From NCBI RefSeq assembly GCF_027105095.1, contig NZ_CP114278.1, positions 1,736,001 to 1,800,000 of the forward strand: a stretch of 64,000 nt of DNA. The letters run 5' to 3'. The notes beneath the pieces were generated by a model. That model was not told the origin of the DNA. It made no database searches and was given only the letters and a program-made list of their open reading frames with translations. Shown here one piece after another: positions 37,345 through 47,555 of the stretch. Each line of letters opens with the position of its first letter. Position 1 is the stretch's first letter. This DNA comes from Brevundimonas vesicularis. GTDB taxonomy: Bacteria; Pseudomonadota; Alphaproteobacteria; Caulobacterales; Caulobacteraceae. The translations under genes were made by a program, and so were the position numbers.

Positions 37345-37552
37345 TGCGAAGAAGGCCGTCGGCGTCCTCGATCTCGAGCACGCGCCCGCCTTTTTGAGAC
37401 ATCAGAAACGGCACGTCGATCCGGGCCATCGGATCGGTGGCCAGCAGCACGATCCGCGCGCCGGGCGGGGCGGTTTCCAACGCCTTCATCAGCTTCAGGC
37501 TGGGAACAGGGCAGCGGTGACCCCTGGCGTCTATGACGACAGGGTCGCTCAC
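37301..37552 (-). CDS. TusA/SirA-like sulfurtransferase family protein
   Basis: An 83-residue protein with the family motif GHRCPVPSLKLMKAL (Cys14 the likely sulfur acceptor, CPxP). A beta-alpha-beta fold follows, with LLATDPMARIDVPF. TusA-like proteins carry persulfide sulfur for thiouridine or cofactor synthesis. It follows pncC on the same strand with a 4-bp overlap. The exact partner is not evident. Confidence 0.88.
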   Translation of the reverse strand: MSDPVVIDARGHRCPVPSLKLMKALETAPPGARIVLLATDPMARIDVPFLMSQKGGRVLEIEDADGLLRITIETGARLDAPTD

Positions 37553-38037
37553 GCGAGCCGATCCGCCAGCAGTTCCAGCGCCACACGAACGCTGGCTTGG
37601 CGAATGTCGTCGCGGCCGAGGTCGCCGAACCGCTCGACGCGGTGAATGACACCCTTCGGCCCGGACGCCGCGAAATGGACCAGACCCACGGGCTTATCGA
37701 CCGATCCGCCGCCCGGTCCAGCCACCCCTGTCACGGACACCGAGACGGAGGCCCGCGAGTGTTTGACCGCGCCCTCAGCCATCGCCACTGCGACCGCTTG
37801 CGACACGGCGCCGTGGGCGGACAGGCTTTCCAGCGACACGCCCAGCATCTGGGCCTTGGCCTCGTTGCTGTAGGTGACGAAGCCGCGATCCAGGACCACT
37901 GACGAGCCGGGAATGGCTGTGATCGCAGAGGATACCAAACCGCCCGTGCAGCTTTCGGCCGTCGCCAGCATCAGGCCGCGTTCGCTGGCTGTTGCGACAA
38001 TCTGTTGCGCCAGCTGCGCGATATCTTGGGAAAACAT
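37549..38037 (-). CDS. pncC: CinA-family nicotinamide-nucleotide amidohydrolase
   Basis: A 162-residue PncC/CinA C-terminal domain protein that deamidates NMN. ATG 38037 is chosen because the family N-terminus starts at MFSQDIAQLAQQIV. Upstream in-frame codons read non-family sequence overlapping a divergent gene. Motifs are LATAESCTGGLVSSAIT (residues about 23-39), VTYSNEAKAQMLGV and VTGVAGPGGGS. The CinA N-terminal MoCF-like domain is absent, as in stand-alone PncC. In alphaproteobacteria this form is common. Confidence 0.9.
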   Translation of the reverse strand: MFSQDIAQLAQQIVATASERGLMLATAESCTGGLVSSAITAIPGSSVVLDRGFVTYSNEAKAQMLGVSLESLSAHGAVSQAVAVAMAEGAVKHSRASVSVSVTGVAGPGGGSVDKPVGLVHFAASGPKGVIHRVERFGDLGRDDIRQASVRVALELLADRLA

Positions 38038-38077
38038 GGTCTTTTCATAGGCCGCGAACCCCGCTCTAACCAGAGGC

Positions 38078-40366
38078 ATGACCGAGGCTATCGATCCGTT
38101 ACGCCCCGCAGCCCCGACGTCGGATCGCATCGCGCCGATCCTGTTCGCCGTCGCCATCTTCACATCGGCCTGTCTGGTCTTCGTCGTTCAACCGATGGCG
38201 GCCAAGCTACTGTTGCCGACGCTGGGCGGATCGCCTTCGGTGTGGAACGCGTCGATGGTGTTCTTCCAGACTGCGCTGCTCGCCGGATATGGCTATGCGC
38301 ACCTGCTGCAACGTCTAGCGACGATGCGCGCGCAGGTCGGGGTTCACCTGGGCCTGCTGATCGTCGCGGCGTTTTTCCTGCCCTTGCAGATCAGCGGTCT
38401 GTTGGGCGATCCCGATCCGTCCCAACCGGCGATGTGGCTGCTGGCGACGCTGACCGTGTCGATCGGCGCGCCGTTTGCAGTGCTGTCGGCGACCGCGCCG
38501 CTGCTTCAGGCGTGGTATGCGCGAGTGCGGGCCGGACACGCAGACGGCCAGAACCCCTATGCTCTCTACGCCGCCTCGAACCTGGGCAGCTTCCTGGCCC
38601 TACTGGCCTATCCGGTGGTGATCGAGCCGCTGGCCAGCCTGTCGGATCAGCGCCTCGGTTGGAGCGTCGGCTATGGGCTGTTCGTGGTTATGGTCGTGGG
38701 GCTGGGCGTTCAGGTCTGGCGGCGCCGCGAGATTGGAACGGCGGAGCCTGCGCCGCTTGAGGCCAGCCCGCCGATCGCCTGGCGCGAAAAAGGGATGCTG
38801 GTTCTGCTGGCCGCCGCGCCGTCCAGTCTGATGCTGGGCGTGACCGCGCACCTGACGACGGATGTCGCCTCGGCGCCCTTTCTGTGGGTCATACCGCTTG
38901 CGCTTTATCTGCTGACGTTTGTCATCGCGTTCCAGACCCGGCCGGCGATCCCGCCAGTCATCGGCCTTGGGCTGCAGGCGGCGATGGGCGCGGCCTGCGC
39001 CGCCCTGATCGCGTTCCGGACTGGTGAATGGCTGCTGGTGTTCGCCGTCAATCTGGCGGCCTTCTTCTTTACCGCGCTGATGTGTCACCAGAGGCTGGCG
39101 GCGCGGCGGCCGGCGCCGGATCGGCTGACCGAATTCTATCTGTTGCTGTCGCTGGGCGGCGTGGTCGGCGGGCTGTTCAACGGCCTGATCGCGCCGGCCG
39201 TTTTCGACATGGTGTGGGAATATCCGTTGGTGCTGGTGGCGGCCGGATTGCTGCGACCGTGGAGCCGTGGCGACATCAGGCCGTGGGAAATCATTTGCTG
39301 CGTCGCCGGCGTGATCATCGCCCTTTTGGGGCCGCTGTCGATGGAGGCGGTCCGTTATGCGCCGGACATTCGCGCGGCCATCCCCGACGCCGAACTGGTG
39401 CGGATCGCGCAAGCCATCCTGGGGATCGCGACCCTGTTCGCCTTCCTGGTGCGCGATCGGGCGGTGATGTTCACGATCGTTTTGGCCGCCATCGTCTGGT
39501 CTGGCTATCATCTGGCGCGCGGTTATGACTGGGCCCTGTCGGAACGCAGCTTCTTTGGTGTGATGCGGGTGGCCAAGATCGACGATCCGCTGATGGGCGG
39601 GCCGGTCCACGTACTGATGCACGGCACGACGCTGCATGGCGCCCAGGCCCAGGCGCCGTCGAACCGCTGTCAGCCCACGCTCTATTATGCGACCTCGACG
39701 CCGCTGGGGCAGGCGATGCTGCAGATGCAGGCGCGTCGGCTGGAAGGCGCGCGCGTCGGCGTGGTGGGGCAGGGCTCGGGCGCCATGGCCGCCTACAAGC
39801 GCGCGCAGGATCGACTGACCTTCTTCGAGATCGATCCGATGGTAGATCGGCTGTCGCGCGATCCCCAATGGTTCAGCTTCATCAACGGCTGCGCCGACGG
39901 GCCGGTGCGGACGGTTCTGGGGGATGCGCGTCTGACGATGGATCGCGAGCCGGCGGGATCCTACGACCTGCTGGTCATCGACGCCTTCTCGTCCGACGCC
40001 GTGCCGACGCATCTGCTGACGGTCGAGGCGATCCGCGGCTATCTGCGGCTGCTGGCGCCCGACGGCGTCGTGGTGCTGCATCTGTCGAACCGGAACCTGG
40101 AGATCACCCTGCCGGCCGAGGCGGCGGCGCAGGCGCTGAAGGTCCCGCACCTGCACCAGGTCTACATCGAACAGTCAGGCCAGGGCGGCATGGCCGAGGC
40201 CTCGACCGAGGCCCTGCTGATCGGCAAGAGTCTGGCGGCGCTGGAAGGGTTCAGGGACGATGCGCGTTGGCGCAAGCTGTCGCCGACGACGGTGCGTCCC
40301 TGGACGGACGACTATGTCAATCTGTTCGGATCGCTGGTGCGTCAGATGAAGATGGCCGCGCGTTAG
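38078..40366 (+). CDS. Membrane-fused spermidine-synthase-like protein
   Basis: A 762-residue protein. The N-terminal half has roughly ten or more membrane spans, starting [20 protein letters not shown] and [13 protein letters not shown]. The C-terminal part is a SpeE-like methyltransferase-fold domain with [49 protein letters not shown] and [16 protein letters not shown]. The family is widespread and often annotated as spermidine synthase, but the substrate is uncertain because the membrane half is absent from true SpeE. It is divergent from pncC and overlaps ispDF by 4 bp at the stop. Confidence 0.82.
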   Translation: MTEAIDPLRPAAPTSDRIAPILFAVAIFTSACLVFVVQPMAAKLLLPTLGGSPSVWNASMVFFQTALLAGYGYAHLLQRLATMRAQVGVHLGLLIVAAFFLPLQISGLLGDPDPSQPAMWLLATLTVSIGAPFAVLSATAPLLQAWYARVRAGHADGQNPYALYAASNLGSFLALLAYPVVIEPLASLSDQRLGWSVGYGLFVVMVVGLGVQVWRRREIGTAEPAPLEASPPIAWREKGMLVLLAAAPSSLMLGVTAHLTTDVASAPFLWVIPLALYLLTFVIAFQTRPAIPPVIGLGLQAAMGAACAALIAFRTGEWLLVFAVNLAAFFFTALMCHQRLAARRPAPDRLTEFYLLLSLGGVVGGLFNGLIAPAVFDMVWEYPLVLVAAGLLRPWSRGDIRPWEIICCVAGVIIALLGPLSMEAVRYAPDIRAAIPDAELVRIAQAILGIATLFAFLVRDRAVMFTIVLAAIVWSGYHLARGYDWALSERSFFGVMRVAKIDDPLMGGPVHVLMHGTTLHGAQAQAPSNRCQPTLYYATSTPLGQAMLQMQARRLEGARVGVVGQGSGAMAAYKRAQDRLTFFEIDPMVDRLSRDPQWFSFINGCADGPVRTVLGDARLTMDREPAGSYDLLVIDAFSSDAVPTHLLTVEAIRGYLRLLAPDGVVVLHLSNRNLEITLPAEAAAQALKVPHLHQVYIEQSGQGGMAEASTEALLIGKSLAALEGFRDDARWRKLSPTTVRPWTDDYVNLFGSLVRQMKMAAR

Positions 40367-41514
40367 GCGACTGGCGTTTCCACGGTCGCGACAGCCTGGG
40401 CGGCCAGACCCTCGCCGCGTCCGGTGAAGCCAAGACCTTCGGTCGTGGTCGCCTTGACGCTGACGGCGTCGAGCGGAAGATCAAGCAGCCCGGCGATCCG
40501 GTCGCGCATGGCCTGGCGGTGCGGCTTCACCTTGGGTCGCTCGCAGATCAGGGTGACGTCGACATTGACGATGCGGCCGCCCCGCGCTGAGACCAGTTCG
40601 GCGGCGTGGATCAGGAACTGGTCGGACGAGGCGCCTTTCCATTTTGGATCCGTCGGGGGGAAATGGTCGCCGATGTCGCCCGCCGCTATGGCGCCCAGGA
40701 TGGCGTCTGTCAGGGCGTGGAGACCGGCGTCGGCGTCGGAGTGACCGATCAGCGTTTGATCATGCGGCACCTCGATGCCGCACAGCCAGACGGACCCGCC
40801 GGGTCCCCAGCGATGCACATCATAGCCGGAGCCCATGCGGGTCTGATAACGCTGCGCTTGGGGCAGCAGAGCTTCGGCCATGGCGAAATCCTCGGGATAG
40901 GTCAGTTTCATCAGACGCGCATCGCCCTGAACCAGGGCCACCGCGCCGCCGTTGCGCTGGACGACGACAGCTTCGTCGGTCGAGACCTCGGCGTCCGACC
41001 AGGCGGCATAGGCGGTCTCGATCACTCCCCGGCGGAAGGCTTGAGGCGTCTGGGCGCGCCAGAGACCGTCGCGCTCGACCACGTCGGTCATGACGTCCGC
41101 CTCGCCGCGTCGAAGGCTGTCTGCGACCGGCAGGACAGGAAGGGCGCCGTCCGAACTTTCAAGGGCCGACAGCAGACGTTTGATGACGGCGGCGTACAGC
41201 AGCGGACGGGCGGCGTCATGGATCAGCACCGGCTGATCCGTTCCACAGGTCAGGGCTGCAAGTCCGGCGCGGACCGAATCGGCGCGGGCGGCTCCACCGA
41301 CGACGGCTTTCCAACGCGGCAGGCCGGACAGCGCGTCCGCTGCTCGCTCAACGGCGTCGGGGGCGATCACGACGATCAGTTCGTCGGCGCCGGCGTTCAG
41401 CAAGGCCTCGGCAGACCAGCGCAGGACAGGCTTTCCACCCAGGTCCCGCCACTGTTTGTCGCCGCCGGCGCGCGAGCCCGAACCGGCCGCGACGATGATG
41501 CCCGAGAATGTCAT
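40363..41514 (-). CDS. ispDF: Bifunctional IspD/IspF enzyme of the MEP isoprenoid pathway
   Basis: A 383-residue fusion. Residues about 1-225 are IspD (MEP cytidylyltransferase) with [26 protein letters not shown] and [10 protein letters not shown]. Residues about 230-383 are IspF (MEcPP synthase) with [35 protein letters not shown] and a C-terminal [15 protein letters not shown]. The fusion is typical of many alphaproteobacteria. It is adjacent to dusB on the opposite strand, which is the common gene order here. Confidence 0.96.
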   Translation of the reverse strand: MTFSGIIVAAGSGSRAGGDKQWRDLGGKPVLRWSAEALLNAGADELIVVIAPDAVERAADALSGLPRWKAVVGGAARADSVRAGLAALTCGTDQPVLIHDAARPLLYAAVIKRLLSALESSDGALPVLPVADSLRRGEADVMTDVVERDGLWRAQTPQAFRRGVIETAYAAWSDAEVSTDEAVVVQRNGGAVALVQGDARLMKLTYPEDFAMAEALLPQAQRYQTRMGSGYDVHRWGPGGSVWLCGIEVPHDQTLIGHSDADAGLHALTDAILGAIAAGDIGDHFPPTDPKWKGASSDQFLIHAAELVSARGGRIVNVDVTLICERPKVKPHRQAMRDRIAGLLDLPLDAVSVKATTTEGLGFTGRGEGLAAQAVATVETPVA

Positions 41515-41609
41515 GGCGGCCTTGATAGTGCGCGCGGCGACGGGGCGAAACCATCAAAGCGCCGCGGTCGTGCTTGACGAGGGCGGCTGCGATGCGGCGA
41601 AAGACGGAA

Positions 41610-42665
41610 ATGCCCAAGACCTTGCAAATCGGCGATGTGACCGTGCCCGGCCAGGTGCTGATGGCGCCGATGACCGGCGTGACCGATCTGCCGTTCCGCG
41701 TGCTGGCCTCCAGACTGGGCGCCGCTTATGTCGCGACAGAGATGGTGGCCGCCAAGGAACTGGCGCGGGCGCGGCCGGACGTCGTGCGGCGCGCCGCCGT
41801 GGGGGCAGGTCTGCCGCTGACCGTCATCCAGCTGGTCGGGCGTGATCCCGAACAGATGGGCGAGGGGGCGCGCATGGCGGAAAAGGCTGGGGCGGACATC
41901 GTCGATCTGAACTTCGGCTGTCCGGCCAAGGAGGTCACGGGTTCGGCCGCCGGTTCGGCCCTGATGCGGACGCCCGATCTGGCGTGTCGGATCATGGAGG
42001 CGGCGGTCAAGGCGACCGATCGGCCGGTGACGGTCAAGATGCGGCTGGGCTGGGACGACGAGAGCCGGAACGCCTCCGAACTGGCTCGCCGCGCCGAAGC
42101 GATCGGCGTCAAGGCCGTCACAGTGCATGGTCGCACGCGAAAGCAGTTCTACACCGGGCAAGCGGATTGGGACGCGGTCGGGACGGTGAAGGCGGCGGTC
42201 GGCATCCCCGTCATCGTCAATGGCGACATCATCACCGCCGAGGAAGCGCGCCAGGCCTTGGCGCAGTCCGGCGCGGACGGACTGATGCTGGGACGCGGCG
42301 TCTATGGCCGGCCGTGGCTGGCGGCGCACCTTGAACGGGCGCTGATCGACGGCGTGGCGCTGGAGGAACCCGGACCTGAAGAGCGTCTGGCGATCGTGAT
42401 CGAGCATCTGCGCGCGTCGGCTGACTTCTACGGCCTGCCGTTGGGGTTGAAGATGTTCCGCAAACATCTGGGCTGGTATATCGAACAGGCGCCCTGGCCG
42501 GCCGATCCGCAACACCGTCGTGAGGCCAAGGCAAGAATTTGCCGTCTGGACGATCCTATGGCCGTCGAAGCCGCCATGCACGAACTGTGGCGGCCGGATT
42601 TGCCTCGGACTGGCAAGTCTGCTGTTGAAAATGGGCCACAGGTGTTGGAGACTGCTGTGGCATGA
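41610..42665 (+). CDS. dusB: tRNA-dihydrouridine synthase
   Basis: A 351-residue FMN enzyme reducing uridine in tRNA D-loops. ATG 41610 follows GACGGA; upstream codons are non-family. Motifs are VLMAPMTGVTDLPFR, DLNFGCPAKEVTGSAAGSAL with the catalytic Cys, VKMRLGWDD, HGRTRKQFYTGQADW and MLGRGVYGRPWL. It overlaps ntrY (ATGA). The dusB-ntrB/ntrY neighbourhood is classical for alphaproteobacteria. Confidence 0.95.
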   Translation: MPKTLQIGDVTVPGQVLMAPMTGVTDLPFRVLASRLGAAYVATEMVAAKELARARPDVVRRAAVGAGLPLTVIQLVGRDPEQMGEGARMAEKAGADIVDLNFGCPAKEVTGSAAGSALMRTPDLACRIMEAAVKATDRPVTVKMRLGWDDESRNASELARRAEAIGVKAVTVHGRTRKQFYTGQADWDAVGTVKAAVGIPVIVNGDIITAEEARQALAQSGADGLMLGRGVYGRPWLAAHLERALIDGVALEEPGPEERLAIVIEHLRASADFYGLPLGLKMFRKHLGWYIEQAPWPADPQHRREAKARICRLDDPMAVEAAMHELWRPDLPRTGKSAVENGPQVLETAVA

Positions 42666-44932
42666 CGGATACGCCTTCAGCACGCACCGCTTCGCCCGAC
42701 CTTGAGTCGGACGACGGGTCGTTCTGGGGGTGGGTCGATAGCGAACGCGCGCGGACCGGGTTCGGGCTGGCGTTCTTTCTAGCGGTCGTGATCACGGCGG
42801 CGGCCATCTGGCTGGTGGCGGTTGCGCCGGGCGCGACATCGGGGTCGGCGCGCGGATCGAGCAGCCAGATCGCGCTGATCGTGCTGGCCACCAATCTGCT
42901 CCTGATTTCCGGCTTGGCCATCATCGTCGGCCGGCGCGTGCTGACCCTGGTGCGCAGCACCGACGAAGCCGGATCGCGCCTTCATCTGAGGTTCGTGGCC
43001 CTGTTTTCGATGGTGGCCCTGGTGCCTTCGGTGCTGATCGCGCTGGTGTTCGGCGTTCTGGTCAATCGAGGCGTAGACCAATGGTTCAGCGCCAATGTAA
43101 GCACCTCGGTCGACAACGGCGCCTCGATCGGCAAAGCCTATATCGCCGACGTCAGTTCCGACATGACGCGCGACCTGCGCACCATGAGCACTGAGCTGGG
43201 CGGGGCTCGCCAAGTCTTTGACAATCGCATTCAGTTCACCGGCGCATTGACGCAGATCGCCGAGTTCTTCGGCTATCCCGCCGTCTATATTCTGAACGGC
43301 AAGGGTGAGGTTCTGGCGACCGGGGAACTTCCCGGCACACCGCCTTATCTGGCGCCTCCTGTATCCGAACTGGAAATCGCCGCTGAGGGTCAGGATATTC
43401 CCGTCAAGGTCACTGAAAATCCCGATACCGTTCGCGCCCTCTATCCGCTGCCGGGATATGGCGACGCCTATCTCTATGTCGTGCGTCCGTTGGCGCCGGG
43501 ACTCGTCGCTCAAATGCGTTCGGCCGTGCAGTCGATCCAGGCCTATCGCGAGGCGGAAGAAAGCCGGGCCCGGATCCAGTCGGCCTTCATCCTCAGCTAT
43601 CTGGAAACGGCGCTGTTGGTGCTGGTCGGGGCGGTGTGGCTGGGAATGTCGGCAGCCAGCAGCATCTCCGCGCCCATTGGTCGCTTGGTGAAGGCGGCGG
43701 GACAGGTCGCGGGCGGCGACTTCACCGCACGGGTCGACAGCGACGGCGCCCCGGCGGAGATCGCCACCCTGTCGGACGCCTTCAACCGCATGACCGGCGA
43801 TCTGCAGGCCCAGCAGGCGGCGCTGAAGGCCGCGAGCGACGAGGCGCATGATCGTAGCCGTTTCATCGAGACGGTGCTCTCGGGCGTCAGCGCCGGGGTC
43901 ATCGGCCTGGACAAGCGCGGGCGAGTGTCGGCCATCAACGACAGCGCCCTGCAACTGCTTCATATCGAAGACACCGAGGTTCTGGGCCATGAACTCGCAG
44001 CCCTGTCGCCAGAGTTCAGCGATCTGGTGCGGCGCGCCGAGGCCCATATCGAGGAGGACATCGACGTCAGCCGGGGTGGGGACACGCGACGGCTCCGCGT
44101 TCGGATCGAGGGCGGCTTCGGTGGCGAGATGGTCCTGACCTTCGACGACATCACTCGCTTGGTGACGGCCCAGCGGAACGCGGCCTGGCGTGACGTGGCC
44201 CGTCGCATCGCCCATGAGATCAAGAACCCGCTGACGCCGATCCAGCTGTCGGCAGAGCGACTGAAACGGAAATATCGCGCGCGGATCGGGGAGGATGTCG
44301 AGATCTTCGACCGGTGCACCGACACCATCATCCGCCAGGTCGGAGACATCGGCCGCATGGTCGATGAGTTCTCTTCCTTTGCTCGCATGCCAGCGCCGCG
44401 TTTCGCGCCCGAGAACCCGGCCGAAATGTTGCGCGAGGCGGTGTTCGCCCAACGGGTCGCCGCGCCGGACATCGTGGTCGACATCACCGAGCCCCTGCCC
44501 AAGGCGACGATGCAGGCCGACGGCCGTATGGTGGGGCAGGCGCTGATCAACATCCTCAAGAACGCGGGCGAATCCGTTGCCGCGCAACGGCTTGCGGCAG
44601 GCGAGGCGGCGTCGTCGGACCGCGCGGGCGTGATCGCGTCGCTGACGATCGAGGACGGCATCGCGACCTTCGTCATCGAGGACGACGGCGTGGGTCTGCC
44701 GGCGCGCGACCGGGATCGCCTGACCGAACCCTATGTGACCACGCGCGAAAAGGGCACGGGCCTGGGCCTGGCCATCGTCAAACGCATTTGCGAGGACCAC
44801 GGCGGCGAGCTGAAGCTGGCCGACGCCGACACCCTGCGCGGCGCACGCGTGTGCATGATCTTCCCCCTGAAACCCCACGGCAAAGACGGCGAGGGCAAGG
44901 AGCGCAAGCTCCAGACCCTGGCCGCCGAATAG
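42662..44932 (+). CDS. ntrY: Nitrogen regulation sensor histidine kinase NtrY
   Basis: A 756-residue kinase with N-terminal membrane spans (FGLAFFLAVVITAAAIWLVA and others), a large periplasmic region, a HAMP domain near 330-385, a PAS domain (about 390-480), an HisKA box RIAHEIKNPLTPIQL with His518, and an HATPase_c domain ending GLGLAIVKRICEDHGG. ATG 42662 overlaps dusB. It pairs with NtrX downstream and regulates nitrogen or redox metabolism in alphaproteobacteria. Confidence 0.95.
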   Translation: MTDTPSARTASPDLESDDGSFWGWVDSERARTGFGLAFFLAVVITAAAIWLVAVAPGATSGSARGSSSQIALIVLATNLLLISGLAIIVGRRVLTLVRSTDEAGSRLHLRFVALFSMVALVPSVLIALVFGVLVNRGVDQWFSANVSTSVDNGASIGKAYIADVSSDMTRDLRTMSTELGGARQVFDNRIQFTGALTQIAEFFGYPAVYILNGKGEVLATGELPGTPPYLAPPVSELEIAAEGQDIPVKVTENPDTVRALYPLPGYGDAYLYVVRPLAPGLVAQMRSAVQSIQAYREAEESRARIQSAFILSYLETALLVLVGAVWLGMSAASSISAPIGRLVKAAGQVAGGDFTARVDSDGAPAEIATLSDAFNRMTGDLQAQQAALKAASDEAHDRSRFIETVLSGVSAGVIGLDKRGRVSAINDSALQLLHIEDTEVLGHELAALSPEFSDLVRRAEAHIEEDIDVSRGGDTRRLRVRIEGGFGGEMVLTFDDITRLVTAQRNAAWRDVARRIAHEIKNPLTPIQLSAERLKRKYRARIGEDVEIFDRCTDTIIRQVGDIGRMVDEFSSFARMPAPRFAPENPAEMLREAVFAQRVAAPDIVVDITEPLPKATMQADGRMVGQALINILKNAGESVAAQRLAAGEAASSDRAGVIASLTIEDGIATFVIEDDGVGLPARDRDRLTEPYVTTREKGTGLGLAIVKRICEDHGGELKLADADTLRGARVCMIFPLKPHGKDGEGKERKLQTLAAE

Positions 44933-44941
44933 CGAGGCAAG

Positions 44942-46348
44942 ATGCGACCAACCGGTTCCGACATTCTCGTTGTCGACGACGAGGCCGACATCCGCGACCT
45001 GGTGTCCGGCCTGCTGGAGGATGAGGGGCATGCCGTGCGCGTGGCCGCAAACTCCGACGATGCTCTGGCCGCGATCCGCGCCAGAAAGCCGTCGCTGGCG
45101 ATCCTGGACATCTGGATGCAGGGCGGGGGGCTGGACGGGCTGGAGCTGCTGGAGGTCGTCAAGGAACTGGATCCTGATCTGCCGGTCGTGATGATTTCCG
45201 GTCACGGCAATATCGAGACGGCGGTGACGGCGCTGAAGCGCGGCGCCTATGACTTCATCGAAAAGCCGTTCAAGTCGGATCGGCTCGTCGTCGTGGTCGA
45301 ACGCGCTATCGAGGCCGCGACGCTGAGGCGCGAGAACCGCCGCCTGCGCGCGGCCACCATGACGCCGTCGGGTCTGATCGGCCGATCACAGGCCGCGCAG
45401 GCCTTGCGCAGCACCATCGCCAAGGTGGCCCAGGCCAATAGCCGGGTTCTGATCGCCGGACCGGCCGGCTCGGGCAAGGAGCTGGTGGCGCGCCAGATCC
45501 ACGAAGCCAGCCCGCGCGCCCGTGCCGAGTTCGTCGCGATTTCGGCCGCCGGCATGACGCCGGAACGTCTGGACGTCGAACTGTTCGGCGAGGAGGGGCA
45601 AGACGGCCGCCCGCGCAAGATCGGCGTGTTTGAACGCGCCCACAACGGTACGCTGTACCTGGACGAAATCAGCGACATGCCGCGCGAGAGCCAGAGCCGT
45701 ATCCTGCGCGTTCTGGTGGACCAGCGGTTCCGGCGTGTCGGCGGCGAGCAGGACGTTCAGGTCGACGTGCGCGTCGTGACCTCGACCTCGCGCGATCTAA
45801 AGGCGGAGATCGCAGAGGGACGTTTCCGCGAAGACCTGTTCCACCGTCTGAACGTGGTGCCGATCCGTGTCCCGCCGCTGTCGGAACGGCGCGAGGACAT
45901 CGCTGAACTGGTCGAATATTTCGTTGACACGATCAGCGCCTCGCAAGGTCTGCCCAAACGCATCGTCGGCGATGATGCGGTGGCGGTGCTGCAAGTCCAC
46001 CCGTGGCCCGGCAACATCCGCCAGCTGCGCAACAATATCGAGCGATTGCTGATCCTGGCGACCGGCGATCCGGCCGAGACGATCACCGCCGATATGCTGC
46101 CGCAGGAGGTGGCGACCTCGAACGGCGGGGCGTCGAATCTGGGCGGCGAACGCACCATCGCTCTACCGCTGCGGGAGGCGCGCGAAGTCTTCGAGCGCGA
46201 GTATCTGGCGGCCCAGATCATGCGGTTCGGCGGCAATATCTCGCGCACGGCCGCCTTCATCGGCATGGAGCGATCAGCCCTGCACAGAAAGCTGAAGTCG
46301 CTAGGCGTCTCGCCCGCGCGCGGCGGCGATGAGGAAGAGCCGGCCTGA
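44942..46348 (+). CDS. ntrX: NtrX response regulator (AAA+ but without GAFTGA loop)
   Basis: A 468-residue NtrC-family regulator. The receiver has phospho-acceptor Asp56 (LAILDIWMQ). The AAA+ domain has Walker A GPAGSGKELVARQI, Walker B GTLYLDEISDMP and NVVPIRVPPLSERRED. A Fis-type HTH ends it (ISRTAAFIGMERSALHRKL). Where sigma-54 activators carry ELFGHEKGAFTGA, the sequence reads ELFGEEGQDGRPRKIGVFE, so the sigma-54 contact loop is missing. From memory this is common for NtrX, which may act as a sigma-70 regulator. Confidence 0.94.
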   Translation: MRPTGSDILVVDDEADIRDLVSGLLEDEGHAVRVAANSDDALAAIRARKPSLAILDIWMQGGGLDGLELLEVVKELDPDLPVVMISGHGNIETAVTALKRGAYDFIEKPFKSDRLVVVVERAIEAATLRRENRRLRAATMTPSGLIGRSQAAQALRSTIAKVAQANSRVLIAGPAGSGKELVARQIHEASPRARAEFVAISAAGMTPERLDVELFGEEGQDGRPRKIGVFERAHNGTLYLDEISDMPRESQSRILRVLVDQRFRRVGGEQDVQVDVRVVTSTSRDLKAEIAEGRFREDLFHRLNVVPIRVPPLSERREDIAELVEYFVDTISASQGLPKRIVGDDAVAVLQVHPWPGNIRQLRNNIERLLILATGDPAETITADMLPQEVATSNGGASNLGGERTIALPLREAREVFEREYLAAQIMRFGGNISRTAAFIGMERSALHRKLKSLGVSPARGGDEEEPA

Positions 46349-47208
46349 TGTCACGCGTGGCCTATGTGAATGGCGCGTATAGCGCGCATGGCGAGGCCGT
46401 GATCCATATAGAGGATCGCGGTTTCCAGTTCGCAGACGGCGTCTATGAGGTCTGGTCCGTCTTCAACGGGCGGCTGGCCGATTTCCAAGGTCATATGAGC
46501 CGCCTGCACCGCAGTCTGGGCGAACTGAAGATCGACATTCCAATGAGCGCCGGCGCCTTGGGCGTCGTTCTGCGGGAGACCGTGCGGCGCAATCGCGTGC
46601 GCAACGGCATGGTCTATCTGCAGGTCACGCGCGGCACGGCGCCGCGTGATCATGGCTTTCCGGTCGATATCACGCCCAGTGTCGTGGTGACGGCCAAGTC
46701 GATTGATCCGGCGCGAAATCAGCGACTGGCGCAAATCGGTGTGGCTGGGGTCACCCAGCCCGATATTCGCTGGGGACGTTGCGACATCAAGACGGTCGGT
46801 CTGCTGCCGAACGTGCTGGCCAAACAGGCGGCGCGCGAGCGCGGGGCCTACGAGTGCCTGATGTACGACGACATGGGTCTGATCACCGAAGGCGCATCGA
46901 CCAATGCGTGGATCGTGGATGAGGACGGCAGGCTGAGAACGCGGGACATCCAGGCCAACATCCTGCGGGGCGTCACGCGAGCGGCGGTCCTCAATCTCGC
47001 CGCCGCCGAGGGTGTCGAACTGGAAGAACGCGCCTTCTCGGTCGATGAAGCGAAACGGGCGCGCGAGGTATTTGTCACCGCCGCCAGCGCCTTCGTCATG
47101 CCGCTGATTTCGCTGGACGGCGTGAAGATCGGTGACGGCAAGCCCGGCCCCGTCGCGACCCGCCTGCGAGAACTCTATCTTGAACAGGCGCGTCGAGGGG
47201 CCATTTAG
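46348..47208 (+). CDS. dat: D-amino acid aminotransferase, PLP class IV
   Basis: A 286-residue PLP enzyme. It starts [20 protein letters not shown] and has [27 protein letters not shown], the PLP Lys in [14 protein letters not shown] and [14 protein letters not shown]. It is expected to make D-Ala/D-Glu for peptidoglycan. ATG 46348 overlaps the ntrX stop. The gene's place between ntrX and hfq is conserved in alphaproteobacteria. Confidence 0.92.
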   Translation: MSRVAYVNGAYSAHGEAVIHIEDRGFQFADGVYEVWSVFNGRLADFQGHMSRLHRSLGELKIDIPMSAGALGVVLRETVRRNRVRNGMVYLQVTRGTAPRDHGFPVDITPSVVVTAKSIDPARNQRLAQIGVAGVTQPDIRWGRCDIKTVGLLPNVLAKQAARERGAYECLMYDDMGLITEGASTNAWIVDEDGRLRTRDIQANILRGVTRAAVLNLAAAEGVELEERAFSVDEAKRAREVFVTAASAFVMPLISLDGVKIGDGKPGPVATRLRELYLEQARRGAI

Positions 47209-47309
47209 GGCGTTGCCCGAGCGGCCGGGCGGCGGTTAAGGTCGCGGTCGGCTGCATCGGCCCCGCCGCTCCCACGGCGACAAACAACGAAGAACAGGAA
47301 AAACCTGCC

Positions 47310-47555
47310 ATGTCGCAAGACAAACGTCAGAACCTTCAGGACACCTTCCTCAACTCGGTCCGCAAGACCAAGACGCCGCTGACCATCTTCCTGGTCAATG
47401 GGGTAAAGTTGCAGGGCATCGTGACCTGGTTCGACAACTTCTGTGTCCTGCTGCGCCGCGATGGCCAGTCCCAGCTGGTGTACAAACACGCCATCTCCAC
47501 CATCATGCCGTCCGCGCCCGTGCAACTGTACGAGCCCGACGCCGAAGAAGACTGA
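47310..47555 (+). CDS. hfq: RNA chaperone Hfq
   Basis: An 81-residue Sm-like protein. It begins [19 protein letters not shown], with Sm1 [20 protein letters not shown], Sm2 [15 protein letters not shown] and a short acidic tail (EPDAEED). It forms hexamers that pair sRNAs with mRNAs. hflX begins immediately at the stop, a conserved pair. An AGGAAAA purine stretch precedes the ATG. Confidence 0.97.
   Translation: MSQDKRQNLQDTFLNSVRKTKTPLTIFLVNGVKLQGIVTWFDNFCVLLRRDGQSQLVYKHAISTIMPSAPVQLYEPDAEED

Noticed and set aside
42779-45205. A long minus-strand open frame opposite ntrY and the start of ntrX
   Set aside because: It mirrors the ntrY coding sequence, has no recognisable domain, and a low-complexity Gln/His/Arg/Asp composition typical of antisense shadows.
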